Shown here one piece after another: positions 35,695 through 43,583 of a stretch of 64,000 bases of DNA. Position numbers and translations under genes: made by a program. Each line of letters opens with the position of its first letter. The stretch's first letter is position 1. A model generated the notes under the pieces. That model was not told where the DNA came from and made no database searches. It saw nothing but the letters and a program-made list of their open reading frames with translations. Origin of the DNA: Aquamicrobium sp. (GTDB lineage Bacteria > Pseudomonadota > Alphaproteobacteria > Rhizobiales > Rhizobiaceae); the NCBI RefSeq assembly GCF_023954335.1, contig NZ_JAMLIE010000001.1:1116001-1180000 (forward strand), in the 5' to 3' direction.

Positions 35695-35742
35695 ATGTTC
35701 ATTTCTGACCTCCGGTTTTGACTGGAGGTCAGAAATGAACAT
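35695..35742. repeat. Perfect 19-bp inverted repeat (copies b and c) over the porin 2 start
   Basis: ATGTTCATTTCTGACCTCC (35695-35713), spacer GGTTTTGACT, then its exact reverse complement (35724-35742), which contains the ribosome-binding site GGAGG and the start codon of porin 2. In RNA it would form a very stable hairpin hiding both. The architecture also suits a tyrosine-recombinase core site with two arms and a short spacer. It begins at the base right after the recombinase stop codon. Confidence 0.9.
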
Positions 35743-36874
35743 CAAGAGCCTTATCCTCGGCTCCGCTACCGTGGCTCTCGCCACCGCCGGCGCCCAGGCT
35801 GCCGACGCCATCGTCATCGCCGAGCCGGAGCCCGTCGAATACGTCCGCGTCTGCGACGTCTACGGCGCCGGCTTCTTCTACATCCCCGGCACCGAGACCT
35901 GCCTGAAGATCGGCGGCGAATTCCGCCACCAGATCGGCAGCTCGGAGAGCATCGGTGGCCTTACCGGCCTCGGCAACTACCACGCCCTGCAGGACGATCG
36001 CTGGAACAGCACCAGCCGCGTCCGCGTCGTCTTCGACGCCCGTTCGGAGACCGAGTACGGCACGCTGCAGGGCTATGCCCGTCTGCAGTTCGACCGCAAC
36101 GACACCGTCTCGTCGTCCAACACCCTCAACCATGGCTGGCTGTCGCTCGGCGGCTTCCGCGCTGGTTGGACGGACTCGGCGTGGGTCTCGACCCCGCAGG
36201 GCGGCCGCGCCGCCGGTGGTTCGCACTCGGATAGCGGTTTCTTCTACGGCTACCACCAGACCCACCTGGTCCAGTACAACTTCGCTGGTTCCAACGGCTT
36301 CTTCGGCACGATTTCGGCCGAGTTTGACGATGCCGGCATCACCACGAACTACACCCCGGACTTCGTCGGCGTCGTCGGCATCAACCAGGGTTGGGGCGCT
36401 GCTTGGTTGAAGGTCGGCTTCGACGAAGAGATCAACGTGCTCGGCGACAGCGGCTTCGGCGTCACCGCCGGCCTGCACTACAACATCGCGGGCGCGCCCG
36501 GCTCGTCGTTCCGCCTGCTCGGCTACTATGCCGACAGCGCCAACAAGTACAGCGTGTTCAACGGCACCGGCTTCGGCCCGGCCGGCATCAACCTCGGTGG
36601 CCCCGAGTGGTCGATCATGGCCTCGTACTACCACCAGTTCAACGCCCAGTTCGGCGCGTCGCTGGCGGTCCAGTACTTCGGTGACCTCTATGCCGGCCCC
36701 GGCTCGGACGTCAGCACCGGCATCGACGGCTGGGCGCTCGAGCTGAACACGGTCTGGACCCCGGTCGAGAACTTCGTCGTCCGCGGCAAGCTCGTCTACA
36801 ACCAGTTCGATCTGCCGGCTGGCATCGACGACGACAGCGTGTCGGGCTTCATCCGCTTCTCGCGCTTCTTCTGA
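35735..36874 (+). CDS. Porin (Omp2/RopA type), copy 2
   Basis: 379-aa outer-membrane porin almost identical to copy 1 in the signal peptide, first 60 residues and most of the barrel, differing in short loop-like stretches (IGSSESIGGLTGLGN, RNDTVSSSNT, GPAGINLGGPEW, DLYAGPGSD). It ends in FSRFF. The ATG at 35735 has GGAGG 6 nt upstream, but both are buried in the 19-bp inverted repeat. The recombinase ORF occupies the space immediately upstream, so no free promoter region of its own is apparent. In the orientation sequenced, this copy is predicted to be poorly expressed. Confidence 0.93.
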   Translation: MNIKSLILGSATVALATAGAQAADAIVIAEPEPVEYVRVCDVYGAGFFYIPGTETCLKIGGEFRHQIGSSESIGGLTGLGNYHALQDDRWNSTSRVRVVFDARSETEYGTLQGYARLQFDRNDTVSSSNTLNHGWLSLGGFRAGWTDSAWVSTPQGGRAAGGSHSDSGFFYGYHQTHLVQYNFAGSNGFFGTISAEFDDAGITTNYTPDFVGVVGINQGWGAAWLKVGFDEEINVLGDSGFGVTAGLHYNIAGAPGSSFRLLGYYADSANKYSVFNGTGFGPAGINLGGPEWSIMASYYHQFNAQFGASLAVQYFGDLYAGPGSDVSTGIDGWALELNTVWTPVENFVVRGKLVYNQFDLPAGIDDDSVSGFIRFSRFF

Positions 36875-36896
36875 TCCTTTCCAGATTGGATGATGA

Positions 36897-36929
36897 GAAC
36901 CCGGCGGGCAACCGCCGGGTTCTTTCTTT
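36897..36929 (+). terminator. Terminator of the second porin gene
   Basis: GAACCCGGCGG / CCGCCGGGTTC, loop GCAA, then TTTCTTT. The stem is the same as that of the porin 1 terminator, so the duplication covers the whole transcription unit. Confidence 0.88.
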
Positions 36930-37031
36930 GTGGCGATGCCCGTCGCGGCTGGACGGCGAGCGTCGTTCCCGGCATCCTCGGGGCCCCGGCGCGCCGGGGC
37001 CTTTTGCCGTTTGCCTTCGAGGAACGAAACC

Positions 37032-38021
37032 ATGAGCCAGCACCGCATCGCCGTCGTCCAGGCCGGATCGACCCTTTTCGACACGAAGGCGACGCTGGCG
37101 CGGATGGAGGCGCTTTGCGAGGAGGCGGCGCGCAGCGGCGTCGAGCTCGCCGTGTTCCCCGAGGCCTATGTCGGCGGCTATCCCAAGGGGCTGGATTTCG
37201 GCGCGCGGGTCGGCAGCCGCTCCGCGGCCGGCCGCGACGATTTCCTGCGCTACTGGCGCTCGGCCATCGAGGTGCCGGGGCCGGAATGCGCCGCCATCTC
37301 ATCGTTCGCGGCGCGGATGAAGGCGCATCTCGTCACCGGCGTGATCGAGCGCGACGGCGGCACGCTCTATTGCACGGTGCTGTTCTTCGGGCCGGACGGC
37401 GCGCTTCTCGGCAAGCACCGCAAGCTGATGCCGACGGCCAGCGAAAGGCTGATCTGGGGGCAGGGCGACGGCTCGACCATTCCCGTCCTCGACACGCCGC
37501 TCGGCAGGATGGGCGCGGCCATCTGCTGGGAGAACTACATGCCGGCGCTGCGGCAGGCGATGTACGCCAAGGGGATCGAGCTGTGGTGCGCGCCGACGGT
37601 GGACGAGCGCGACATCTGGCAGGCCTCGATGCGCCACATCGCCTATGAGGGCCGCGCCTTCGTGCTCAGCGCCTGCCAGTACATGACCCGCGCCGACGCG
37701 CCCGAGGAGTACGACTGCATCCAGGGCAACGACCCGTCGACCGTGCTCATTCGCGGCGGCAGCGTCATCGTCGGGCCGCTGGGCGAGGTGCTGGCCGGCC
37801 CGGTCTACGGCGCGGAAGCGGTGATCGCGGCCGACATCGACCTCGACGATACGATCCGCGGCAAGTTCGACCTCGACCCGACCGGCCACTATGCGCGGCC
37901 GGACGTGTTCGACCTCGTGGTCGACGAGACGCCGCGCAGCGCCGTCACCTTCGCGCGGCAGGTGGGCATCGAGGACGACGAGGCCGGATTCGCCGAGGAT
38001 GAGGCCCCGCCGGCGTCCTGA
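37032..38021 (+). CDS. Carbon-nitrogen hydrolase, nitrilase family
   Basis: 329-aa nitrilase-superfamily enzyme, expected to convert an organic nitrile to the carboxylic acid and ammonia. The catalytic Glu-Lys-Cys triad is E44 (VFPEAYVGGYP), K131 (GKHRKLMPT) and C165 (AAICWENYMP), and the ICWENY motif is characteristic of branch 1 nitrilases rather than amidases. The ATG at 37032 starts the conserved IAVVQAGS strand; the longer upstream ORF is not needed. It is monocistronic and convergent with metE. The natural nitrile is unknown. Confidence 0.9.
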   Translation: MSQHRIAVVQAGSTLFDTKATLARMEALCEEAARSGVELAVFPEAYVGGYPKGLDFGARVGSRSAAGRDDFLRYWRSAIEVPGPECAAISSFAARMKAHLVTGVIERDGGTLYCTVLFFGPDGALLGKHRKLMPTASERLIWGQGDGSTIPVLDTPLGRMGAAICWENYMPALRQAMYAKGIELWCAPTVDERDIWQASMRHIAYEGRAFVLSACQYMTRADAPEEYDCIQGNDPSTVLIRGGSVIVGPLGEVLAGPVYGAEAVIAADIDLDDTIRGKFDLDPTGHYARPDVFDLVVDETPRSAVTFARQVGIEDDEAGFAEDEAPPAS

Positions 38022-38079
38022 GAAAGAAGCGTGGCAGGCGTACCGTCCACACTTCTTATATATCGTCGCCCCGACCGGA

Positions 38080-40431
38080 TCAGGCCGCGTCGCGAAGCTG
38101 CCTTGCGGCGGCCACCATGTTGACGAGCGCCGGGCGCACCTCCTCCCATTTGCGGGTCTTCAGCCCGCAATCGGGATTGACCCAGAGCTGGCCATCGGCG
38201 AGCCGCTTGCGGGCAAGCGTCATCAGCGCGGTCATCTCCTCCACCGCCGGCACGCGCGGCGAGTGGATGTCGTAGACGCCGGGGCCGATCTCATTCGGGT
38301 ATTTGTAGCTCCGGAAGGCGTCGAGCAGCTCCATCTGCGAGCGCGAGGTCTCGATAGAGATGACGTCGGCGTCCATCGCTGCGATGCCGTCGATGATGTC
38401 GTTGAACTCCGAGTAGCACATATGGGTGTGGATCTGGGTCGCGTCCGCCACGCCCGAGGCGGTGAGCCGGAAGCACTCGACGGCCCAGCCGAGATAGGCC
38501 TTCCACTCGGAACGGCGCAGCGGCAGGCCCTCGCGCAGGGCGGCCTCGTCGATCTGGATCATCGTCGCGCCGGCCGTCTCGAGGTCGACGACCTCGTCGC
38601 GGATGGCGAGCGCGATCTGGCGGCAGGTGCGCTCGCGCGGCTGGTCGTCGCGCACGAACGACCAGTTGAGGATCGTCACCGGCCCGGTCAGCATGCCCTT
38701 GACGGGCCTTGGCGTCAGCGACTGCGCGTATTGCCACCACGCCACCGTCATCGGCCGCGGGCGCGAGACGTCGCCATAGATGATCGGCGGGCGCACGTAG
38801 CGCGAGCCGTAGCTCTGCACCCAGGCATGCTTGGTGAAGGCGAAGCCGGAAAGCTGCTCGCCGAAATACTGCACCATGTCGTTGCGCTCGAACTCGCCAT
38901 GGACCAGCACGTCGAGGCCGATCTCCTCCTGCCAGCGGATCGCGGCTTCCGTCTCGCGCTTGAGGAACGCCTCGTAGTCGAGATGGCTCAGCTCCCCCTT
39001 GGCGTGGGCGGCGCGCGCCTTGCGCACCTCGGCCGTCTGCGGGAACGAGCCGATGGTCGTGGTCGGGAAGGCCGGCAGGCCGAGCTTGTCGCGCTGGACC
39101 CGGCTGCGCGTGGCGAAATCGCTGGCTCTGGTTTTCATTGCCGCGCCGATGCCGGCGATGCGGCCCTCGACCAGCGGGTCGTGCACCTTGGGCGAGGCGG
39201 CGCGGGCGGCGGCGGCCTGCGAGGCGGCCTTGAGCGCGGCAAGGACGGCGCTGCGCCCTTCCGCGAGCGCCCGCGACAGCGTCACCAGCTCGCCCTGCTT
39301 CTGCGCCGCGAAGGCGAGCCACGACTTCACGTCCGCGTCGAGCGCGGTCTCGAGGTCGAGATCGATCGGCACATGCAGCAGAGACGAGGACGGCGCGACC
39401 TCGATGCGGGCGAGCGGCCAGCCGGCCACCACCGGCTTGATGCGGTCGAGGATGGCGCAAAGGTCGGCGCGCCAGACGTTGCGCCCGTCGACCAGGCCGA
39501 GCGACAGCACGAGGTCCTTGCGCGCCAGCCGGCCGACCGCTTCGAGCTGCTCCGGCGCGCGCACGAGATCGACATGGAGGCCGGCGACAGGCAGCGAAAG
39601 CGCGGTGTCGAGATTGTCGCCGAGCGCGCCGAAATAGGTGGCGAGCATGATCCTGAGGTCCGGCGCGGCCTTCGCCAGCCGCTCATAGGCGAAGCGGAAC
39701 GCCTCGCGCTCGTTGGGGATCAGGTCGAGCACCAGCGCCGGCTCGTCGATCTGCACCCAGTCGGCGCCGGCCAGCCGCAGGCGGCGCAGCAGCTCCTCAT
39801 AGACCGGCAGCAGCCGCGGCAGCAGCGCCAGCGGGTCGAAGCCTTCCTCCTGCGACTTGCCGCGCCTGAGCAGCGTCACCGGGCCGAGGATCACCGGCCG
39901 CGTGTAGATGCCGAGCGCCTTCGCTTCGAGGAACTCGTCCACCGGCTTCGACGAGGACAGCGCGAAGGCCTGATCGGACGAGAACTGCGGCACCATGTAG
40001 TGGTAGTTGGTGTCGAACCACTTGGTCATCTCCAGCGCCGGGACGCCATCGTGGGGGCCATGGGCCGGATCGGCGCAGCCGTTGCCGCATTCGGCATGGG
40101 CATTGCCCTCGCTGCCGCGCGCCATGGCGAAATAGGTGTCGAGCGGCACCTCGCCGCCCTGCCAGCCGTAGCGGGCCGGAACCGCGCCGACGAGGACGAT
40201 CGTGTCGAGCACATGGTCGTAGAGCGAGAAGTCGTTGGACGGGATCCTGGTGATGCCGCGCGCGCGCTGCTCCTCCCAGTTGGCGGCGCGCAGCCGCTTG
40301 GCGGTTTCGAGCAGCGCTGCGGCGGAAGATTTGCCCGACCAGTAGGATTCGAGCGCGAATTTCAGCTCGCGGCGGCGGCCGATGCGCGGCACGCCCAGCG
40401 TTGCGACGGGAACTTTCTGCGGAAGCGACAT
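38080..40431 (-). CDS. metE: Cobalamin-independent methionine synthase
   Basis: 783-aa cytoplasmic enzyme transferring the methyl group of 5-methyltetrahydropteroyltriglutamate to homocysteine without B12. The start at 40431 (MSLPQKVPVATLGVPRIGRRRELKFALE) is standard; the longer frame reaches into the leader. The C-terminal catalytic domain has the zinc-site regions IHTHMCYSEF and PDCGL near the end, and the LVHGEFERNDMVQYF segment. A cobalamin riboswitch in the leader explains its control: B12 represses the gene when the B12-dependent MetH can act. Confidence 0.97.
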   Translation of the reverse strand: MSLPQKVPVATLGVPRIGRRRELKFALESYWSGKSSAAALLETAKRLRAANWEEQRARGITRIPSNDFSLYDHVLDTIVLVGAVPARYGWQGGEVPLDTYFAMARGSEGNAHAECGNGCADPAHGPHDGVPALEMTKWFDTNYHYMVPQFSSDQAFALSSSKPVDEFLEAKALGIYTRPVILGPVTLLRRGKSQEEGFDPLALLPRLLPVYEELLRRLRLAGADWVQIDEPALVLDLIPNEREAFRFAYERLAKAAPDLRIMLATYFGALGDNLDTALSLPVAGLHVDLVRAPEQLEAVGRLARKDLVLSLGLVDGRNVWRADLCAILDRIKPVVAGWPLARIEVAPSSSLLHVPIDLDLETALDADVKSWLAFAAQKQGELVTLSRALAEGRSAVLAALKAASQAAAARAASPKVHDPLVEGRIAGIGAAMKTRASDFATRSRVQRDKLGLPAFPTTTIGSFPQTAEVRKARAAHAKGELSHLDYEAFLKRETEAAIRWQEEIGLDVLVHGEFERNDMVQYFGEQLSGFAFTKHAWVQSYGSRYVRPPIIYGDVSRPRPMTVAWWQYAQSLTPRPVKGMLTGPVTILNWSFVRDDQPRERTCRQIALAIRDEVVDLETAGATMIQIDEAALREGLPLRRSEWKAYLGWAVECFRLTASGVADATQIHTHMCYSEFNDIIDGIAAMDADVISIETSRSQMELLDAFRSYKYPNEIGPGVYDIHSPRVPAVEEMTALMTLARKRLADGQLWVNPDCGLKTRKWEEVRPALVNMVAAARQLRDAA

Positions 40432-40529
40432 GACCATACCCCGATTGTTGGGGCGGAGGCGCGAAAGCGTGCAGGGCGGCCGTGCCGCGTCATGCATGCC
40501 ACCGGGACACCCCGCCCGTGGATGTTTCT

Positions 40530-40730
40530 CGCCGTGGCAGGTCTCCTGGCTTGCGGGTCCTCGCCTTCATCCGTCTTCCCGGAGCGGCTGGCTCCAGTGA
40601 CGTCATTGGATGACGGCTCGCCGCTTACAGTTGCGGGGGCAGCGCCGGTCTTGCCGCCTCGCGGGCGACTCACCGGCTTCCCTCTTTGCTTCGGCATGCA
40701 CGAGTGCCTGCCGAAGAACCACGACGGACG
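40530..40730 (-). ncRNA. Cobalamin riboswitch upstream of metE
   Basis: On the minus strand the leader carries the cobalamin aptamer core in order: GGGAAGCCGGTG at about 40670-40682, the nearly invariant GCTGCCCCCGCAACTGTAA, a CACTGG element, GGGAAG, and the B12-box sequence GCCAGGAGACCTGCC ending near 40535. Binding of adenosylcobalamin would shut off metE. About 100 nt between the aptamer and the metE ATG form the expression platform; whether it acts on translation or termination cannot be decided by eye. Confidence 0.92.
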
Positions 40731-40731
40731 C

Positions 40732-40759
40732 ACTCTATCGAAGTCCGGGCGGTTGTCAA
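40732..40759 (-). promoter_or_regulatory. Probable sigma-70 promoter of metE
   Basis: On the minus strand TTGACA (40754-40759) and TAGAGT (40732-40737) are 16 bp apart, placing the transcript start just before the cobalamin riboswitch. A 16-bp palindrome ATAAAGAAATCTTTAT (40766-40781) lies directly upstream and could be an operator. Confidence 0.6.
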
Positions 40760-40883
40760 TGTGATATAAAGAAATCTTTATGTCTTTAAATCACGCCGGA
40801 AGGAAGAAATTTCCGGTGCCCGCCTTGCCCGCCGGAAGGGCCTCCAATCGGTATGGATAGATTGTCGCGGACGCGAAGGTTGC

Positions 40884-40897
40884 TTGATCTGCGACAA
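40884..40897. promoter_or_regulatory. FNR/NnrR-like box upstream of the ABC-nnrS operon
   Basis: TTGATCTGCGACAA fits the TTG-N8-CAA frame of FNR/CRP-family regulators such as FixK or NnrR, with a good left half (TTGAT). It lies 78 bp before the binding-protein start. The last gene of the operon encodes an NnrS protein, which suggests control by oxygen limitation or nitric oxide (inference). Confidence 0.45.
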
Positions 40898-40974
40898 ACT
40901 GGAGTTCTATATGCAAGTTTATAAGGGATCGGCCCGGCGAAGGCGTCGGGCCGCGCGAACTTCCGGAGCTTGCC

Positions 40975-41994
40975 ATGTCGAGAACAGCATCATCGGGTCG
41001 GACCGTCCTCACCCGCCGCAAGGCGCTCGCCGCCGCGGCCGCCTCCGCTGCCTGTCTTGCGCTGCCGCCGTCGGTGCGCCGGGCGTCGGCGGCGAAGCTG
41101 CCGTCGCTGACGCTCTACGGCCCGCCGGCCGGCCCCAGCATCTCGCTGGCGCACGCGGTCGCCTCCGGCAAGCTCTCCGCCATCGCCGACAAGGCCGAGT
41201 TCAAGGTGTGGCGCAACCCTGACGAGATGCGCGCCGGCCTGACCTCCGGCACGATGCAGGCGCTGATCCTCCCGGTTCAGGTCGCCGCCAATCTCTACAA
41301 TCGCGGCCTGCCGGTCCGGCTCCTCAACGTCATGACCGACGGCCTGCTCTATATCGTCTCGGCCGACCCGACCCTGTCGAGCATCCCGGCGCTCAAGGGC
41401 AGGACGCTCGCGGTTCCGTTTCGCAACGACATGCCCGACCTGGTGATGGGCAGGCTGCTCGCCCATCATGGGTTGAAGCCCGGCACCGACATCACCCTCG
41501 AAAGCGCCGGCTCGCCGATCGAGGCGATCCAGCTCCTGATGGCGGGGCGGGTCGATGCCGTCCTGTCGACCGAGCCGGCCGTCTCGGCCGCGATCCTGCG
41601 CGGCGCGGCCGGCGGCAAGGCGGTGCGGCGCGTCATCGACGTCCAGAAGGCGTGGGCCGAAGCCACCGGCGGCTCGCCCGTGCTGCCGCAGGCAGGGCTG
41701 GCGCTGACGGTGCCGTTCATGGAGGCCAATCCCGGCATCGCCGACGCGTTGCAGCAGATCGCCGAGGAGGCGACGGCATCGGTCAACGCCGATCCGGCGC
41801 GGGCGGCCGCCGACGCCACCGCGGCGCTGGAGATGCCGGCGGCGATCCTCGTCGCCTCGCTGCCGACCTCCAAGCTGGTGGCCCGGCGCGCCAGCGCAGC
41901 CCGCGCCGACATCGAGGCGATGCTGTCGACGCTGGCCGAAGCCGATCCGGCGATCATCGGCGGCAAGCTGCCGGACGACGGCTTCTATCTCTAG
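40975..41994 (+). CDS. ABC transporter substrate-binding protein, NitT/TauT type
   Basis: 339-aa periplasmic binding protein of the nitrate/sulfonate/taurine type II fold. The N-terminus has a Tat-like motif (TRRKALAAAAASAACLAL), so export of a folded protein is likely. The mature region begins LPSLTLYGPPAGPSISLAHAV. The C-terminal half contains the family VDAVLSTEPAVSAAILRG sequence. It opens a four-gene operon with permease, ATPase and NnrS. The ligand is unknown; the NnrS link hints at a denitrification or nitrosative-stress role. Confidence 0.87.
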   Translation: MSRTASSGRTVLTRRKALAAAAASAACLALPPSVRRASAAKLPSLTLYGPPAGPSISLAHAVASGKLSAIADKAEFKVWRNPDEMRAGLTSGTMQALILPVQVAANLYNRGLPVRLLNVMTDGLLYIVSADPTLSSIPALKGRTLAVPFRNDMPDLVMGRLLAHHGLKPGTDITLESAGSPIEAIQLLMAGRVDAVLSTEPAVSAAILRGAAGGKAVRRVIDVQKAWAEATGGSPVLPQAGLALTVPFMEANPGIADALQQIAEEATASVNADPARAAADATAALEMPAAILVASLPTSKLVARRASAARADIEAMLSTLAEADPAIIGGKLPDDGFYL

Positions 41995-42007
41995 GGAGCT
42001 CAAGGCG

Positions 42008-42820
42008 ATGATGGCGGCATGGTCGGACAGGGTCGGGCGCACGGGGCGGTTCCTGTGGTCGGGCTGGTCCGGCCTCGCGGCCCTGTCGCTGCTCGCCGCG
42101 CTGTGGCAGTTCGGCCATGAGGTCTATGGCGACTTCATCCTGCCGGCGCCGCTCGACACCGTGCGCGCCATGGGCACTATCCTCGCCGACCCCGCCTCGT
42201 GGGACATCGCGGTGCTGACCAGCCGCCGCGCCGTCGAGGGCTTCCTCGTCTCGGCGCTGGCCGGCGCGGCGCTCGGCCTCGCCGCCGGCTATTCGCCGGC
42301 CACGATGCGCGCGGCGCGCCCGCTCGTCACGGTGCTGCTCGGCGTGCCGCCCATCGCCTGGATCGTCCTGGCCATGATCTGGTTCGGCTCGTCCGACGGC
42401 ACCGTCGTCGTCACCATTCTCATCGCCTCCTCGCCGCTGGTCTTCGTCGGCGTCGCCGAGGGCGTGATGACGCGCGACCGCAGCCTCGACGACATGGCCC
42501 GCGCCTTCGGGGCCGGCCCCGTCAGGCGGCTGACGACGCTCGGCCTGCGCCATGTCGCGGCGCATCTGTTTCCCGCGCTCGCCATCTCGCTCGGCACCGC
42601 CTTCAAGGTCGCGGTGATGGCCGAGCTCCTCGCCAATGTCGGCGGCATCGGCGGCGAGCTCGCCCGCGCGCGGGCCAATCTCGACGTCGCCGGCGCGCTC
42701 GGCTGGGTGATGATCTCGGTCGCGGCGCTGATCGCCTTCGAATACGGCATCGTCCATCCCGTCCGCGCCGAGTTCGAGCGCTGGCGCGCCGCCGCCCAGC
42801 CATGGGGGGTGAAGCGATGA
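42008..42820 (+). CDS. ABC transporter permease, NitT/TauT type
   Basis: 270-aa inner-membrane permease of the binding-protein-dependent type with about six helices. The EAA loop is FGAGPVRRLTTLGLRHVAAHLFPALAISLGT. It follows the binding-protein gene by 13 bp and overlaps the ATPase start by 4 bp (ATGA), so the three are coupled. An alternative ATG three codons downstream (MAAWSD) is equally possible. Confidence 0.9.
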   Translation: MMAAWSDRVGRTGRFLWSGWSGLAALSLLAALWQFGHEVYGDFILPAPLDTVRAMGTILADPASWDIAVLTSRRAVEGFLVSALAGAALGLAAGYSPATMRAARPLVTVLLGVPPIAWIVLAMIWFGSSDGTVVVTILIASSPLVFVGVAEGVMTRDRSLDDMARAFGAGPVRRLTTLGLRHVAAHLFPALAISLGTAFKVAVMAELLANVGGIGGELARARANLDVAGALGWVMISVAALIAFEYGIVHPVRAEFERWRAAAQPWGVKR

Positions 42821-43581
42821 GCCCCGCGCCGCCCTTTGCGTTGACCCTCACCGGCATCGGCCATTCCTATTTCGGCCGCACCGTGCTCGACGAAGTCGAC
42901 CTTGTCGTCGGTCGCGGCGAGGTGGTGGCGCTGGTCGGCCCCTCCGGATGCGGCAAGTCGACCCTCGTCCACATCGCCGCCGACGTGATGGAGCCGCGCC
43001 GCGGCAGGATCGAGCGCGGCTATCGCCGCCACGGCATGGTGTTCCAGAGCCCGCGCCTCCTGCCCTGGGCGACCGCGCTCGACAACATCGCCTATCCGCT
43101 GCGCATTTCCGGCGTTCGCCGGGCCGAGCGGGCGCGAAGGGCGCGCGAGGCGGCGGCGCGCGTCGCCTTCGACGCGGCCGATCTCGGCAAGTACCCGGTC
43201 GAGCTGTCGGGCGGCATGCAGCAGCGCGTCGCTATCGCCCGCGCCCTCGTCGTCGATCCCGACTTCATCTTCTTCGACGAGCCGTTCACCGCGCTCGACG
43301 CGGCGCTCAAGCGGCGCATGCAGGATCTCGTCATCGACGCCTCGCGCGCGGCGCATTTCGCGGCACTGTTCGTCACCCACGATCTTATGGAGGCGGCGCG
43401 CATCGCCCACCGCATCCTCGTCCTCGACGTCGCGGGCAGGGGCGTCGCCGGCGCGCGCCGGCTGGCGGGCGAGCCGGGCGAGCGCGAGGAGCGCGCCGTG
43501 TTCGACGAGGTGCAGGCCTTCCTGAAGGACGATCCGCTGTTCCGCCACATCCACGACGTCGACGAGCGCAAGGTGGCGTGA
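42817..43581 (+). CDS. ABC transporter ATP-binding protein, NitT/TauT type
   Basis: 254-aa ATPase. The ATG at 42817 overlaps the permease TGA and begins MSPAPPFALTLTGIGHSYFGRTVLDEV; longer upstream frames are shadows of the permease. Walker A is GPSGCGKST, the signature is ELSGGMQQRVAIARAL, Walker B is FIFFDEPFTALD and the switch His lies in FVTHDLMEA. It powers the importer formed with the two preceding genes. Confidence 0.92.
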   Translation: MSPAPPFALTLTGIGHSYFGRTVLDEVDLVVGRGEVVALVGPSGCGKSTLVHIAADVMEPRRGRIERGYRRHGMVFQSPRLLPWATALDNIAYPLRISGVRRAERARRAREAAARVAFDAADLGKYPVELSGGMQQRVAIARALVVDPDFIFFDEPFTALDAALKRRMQDLVIDASRAAHFAALFVTHDLMEAARIAHRILVLDVAGRGVAGARRLAGEPGEREERAVFDEVQAFLKDDPLFRHIHDVDERKVA

Positions 43582-43583
43582 CG

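Noticed and set aside
38024..38056. Terminator hairpin between nitrilase and metE
   Set aside because: An AGAAG-GTGG / CCAC-CTTCT imperfect inverted repeat exists, but with mismatches, a 13-nt loop and no T-run, so it is not called as a feature.
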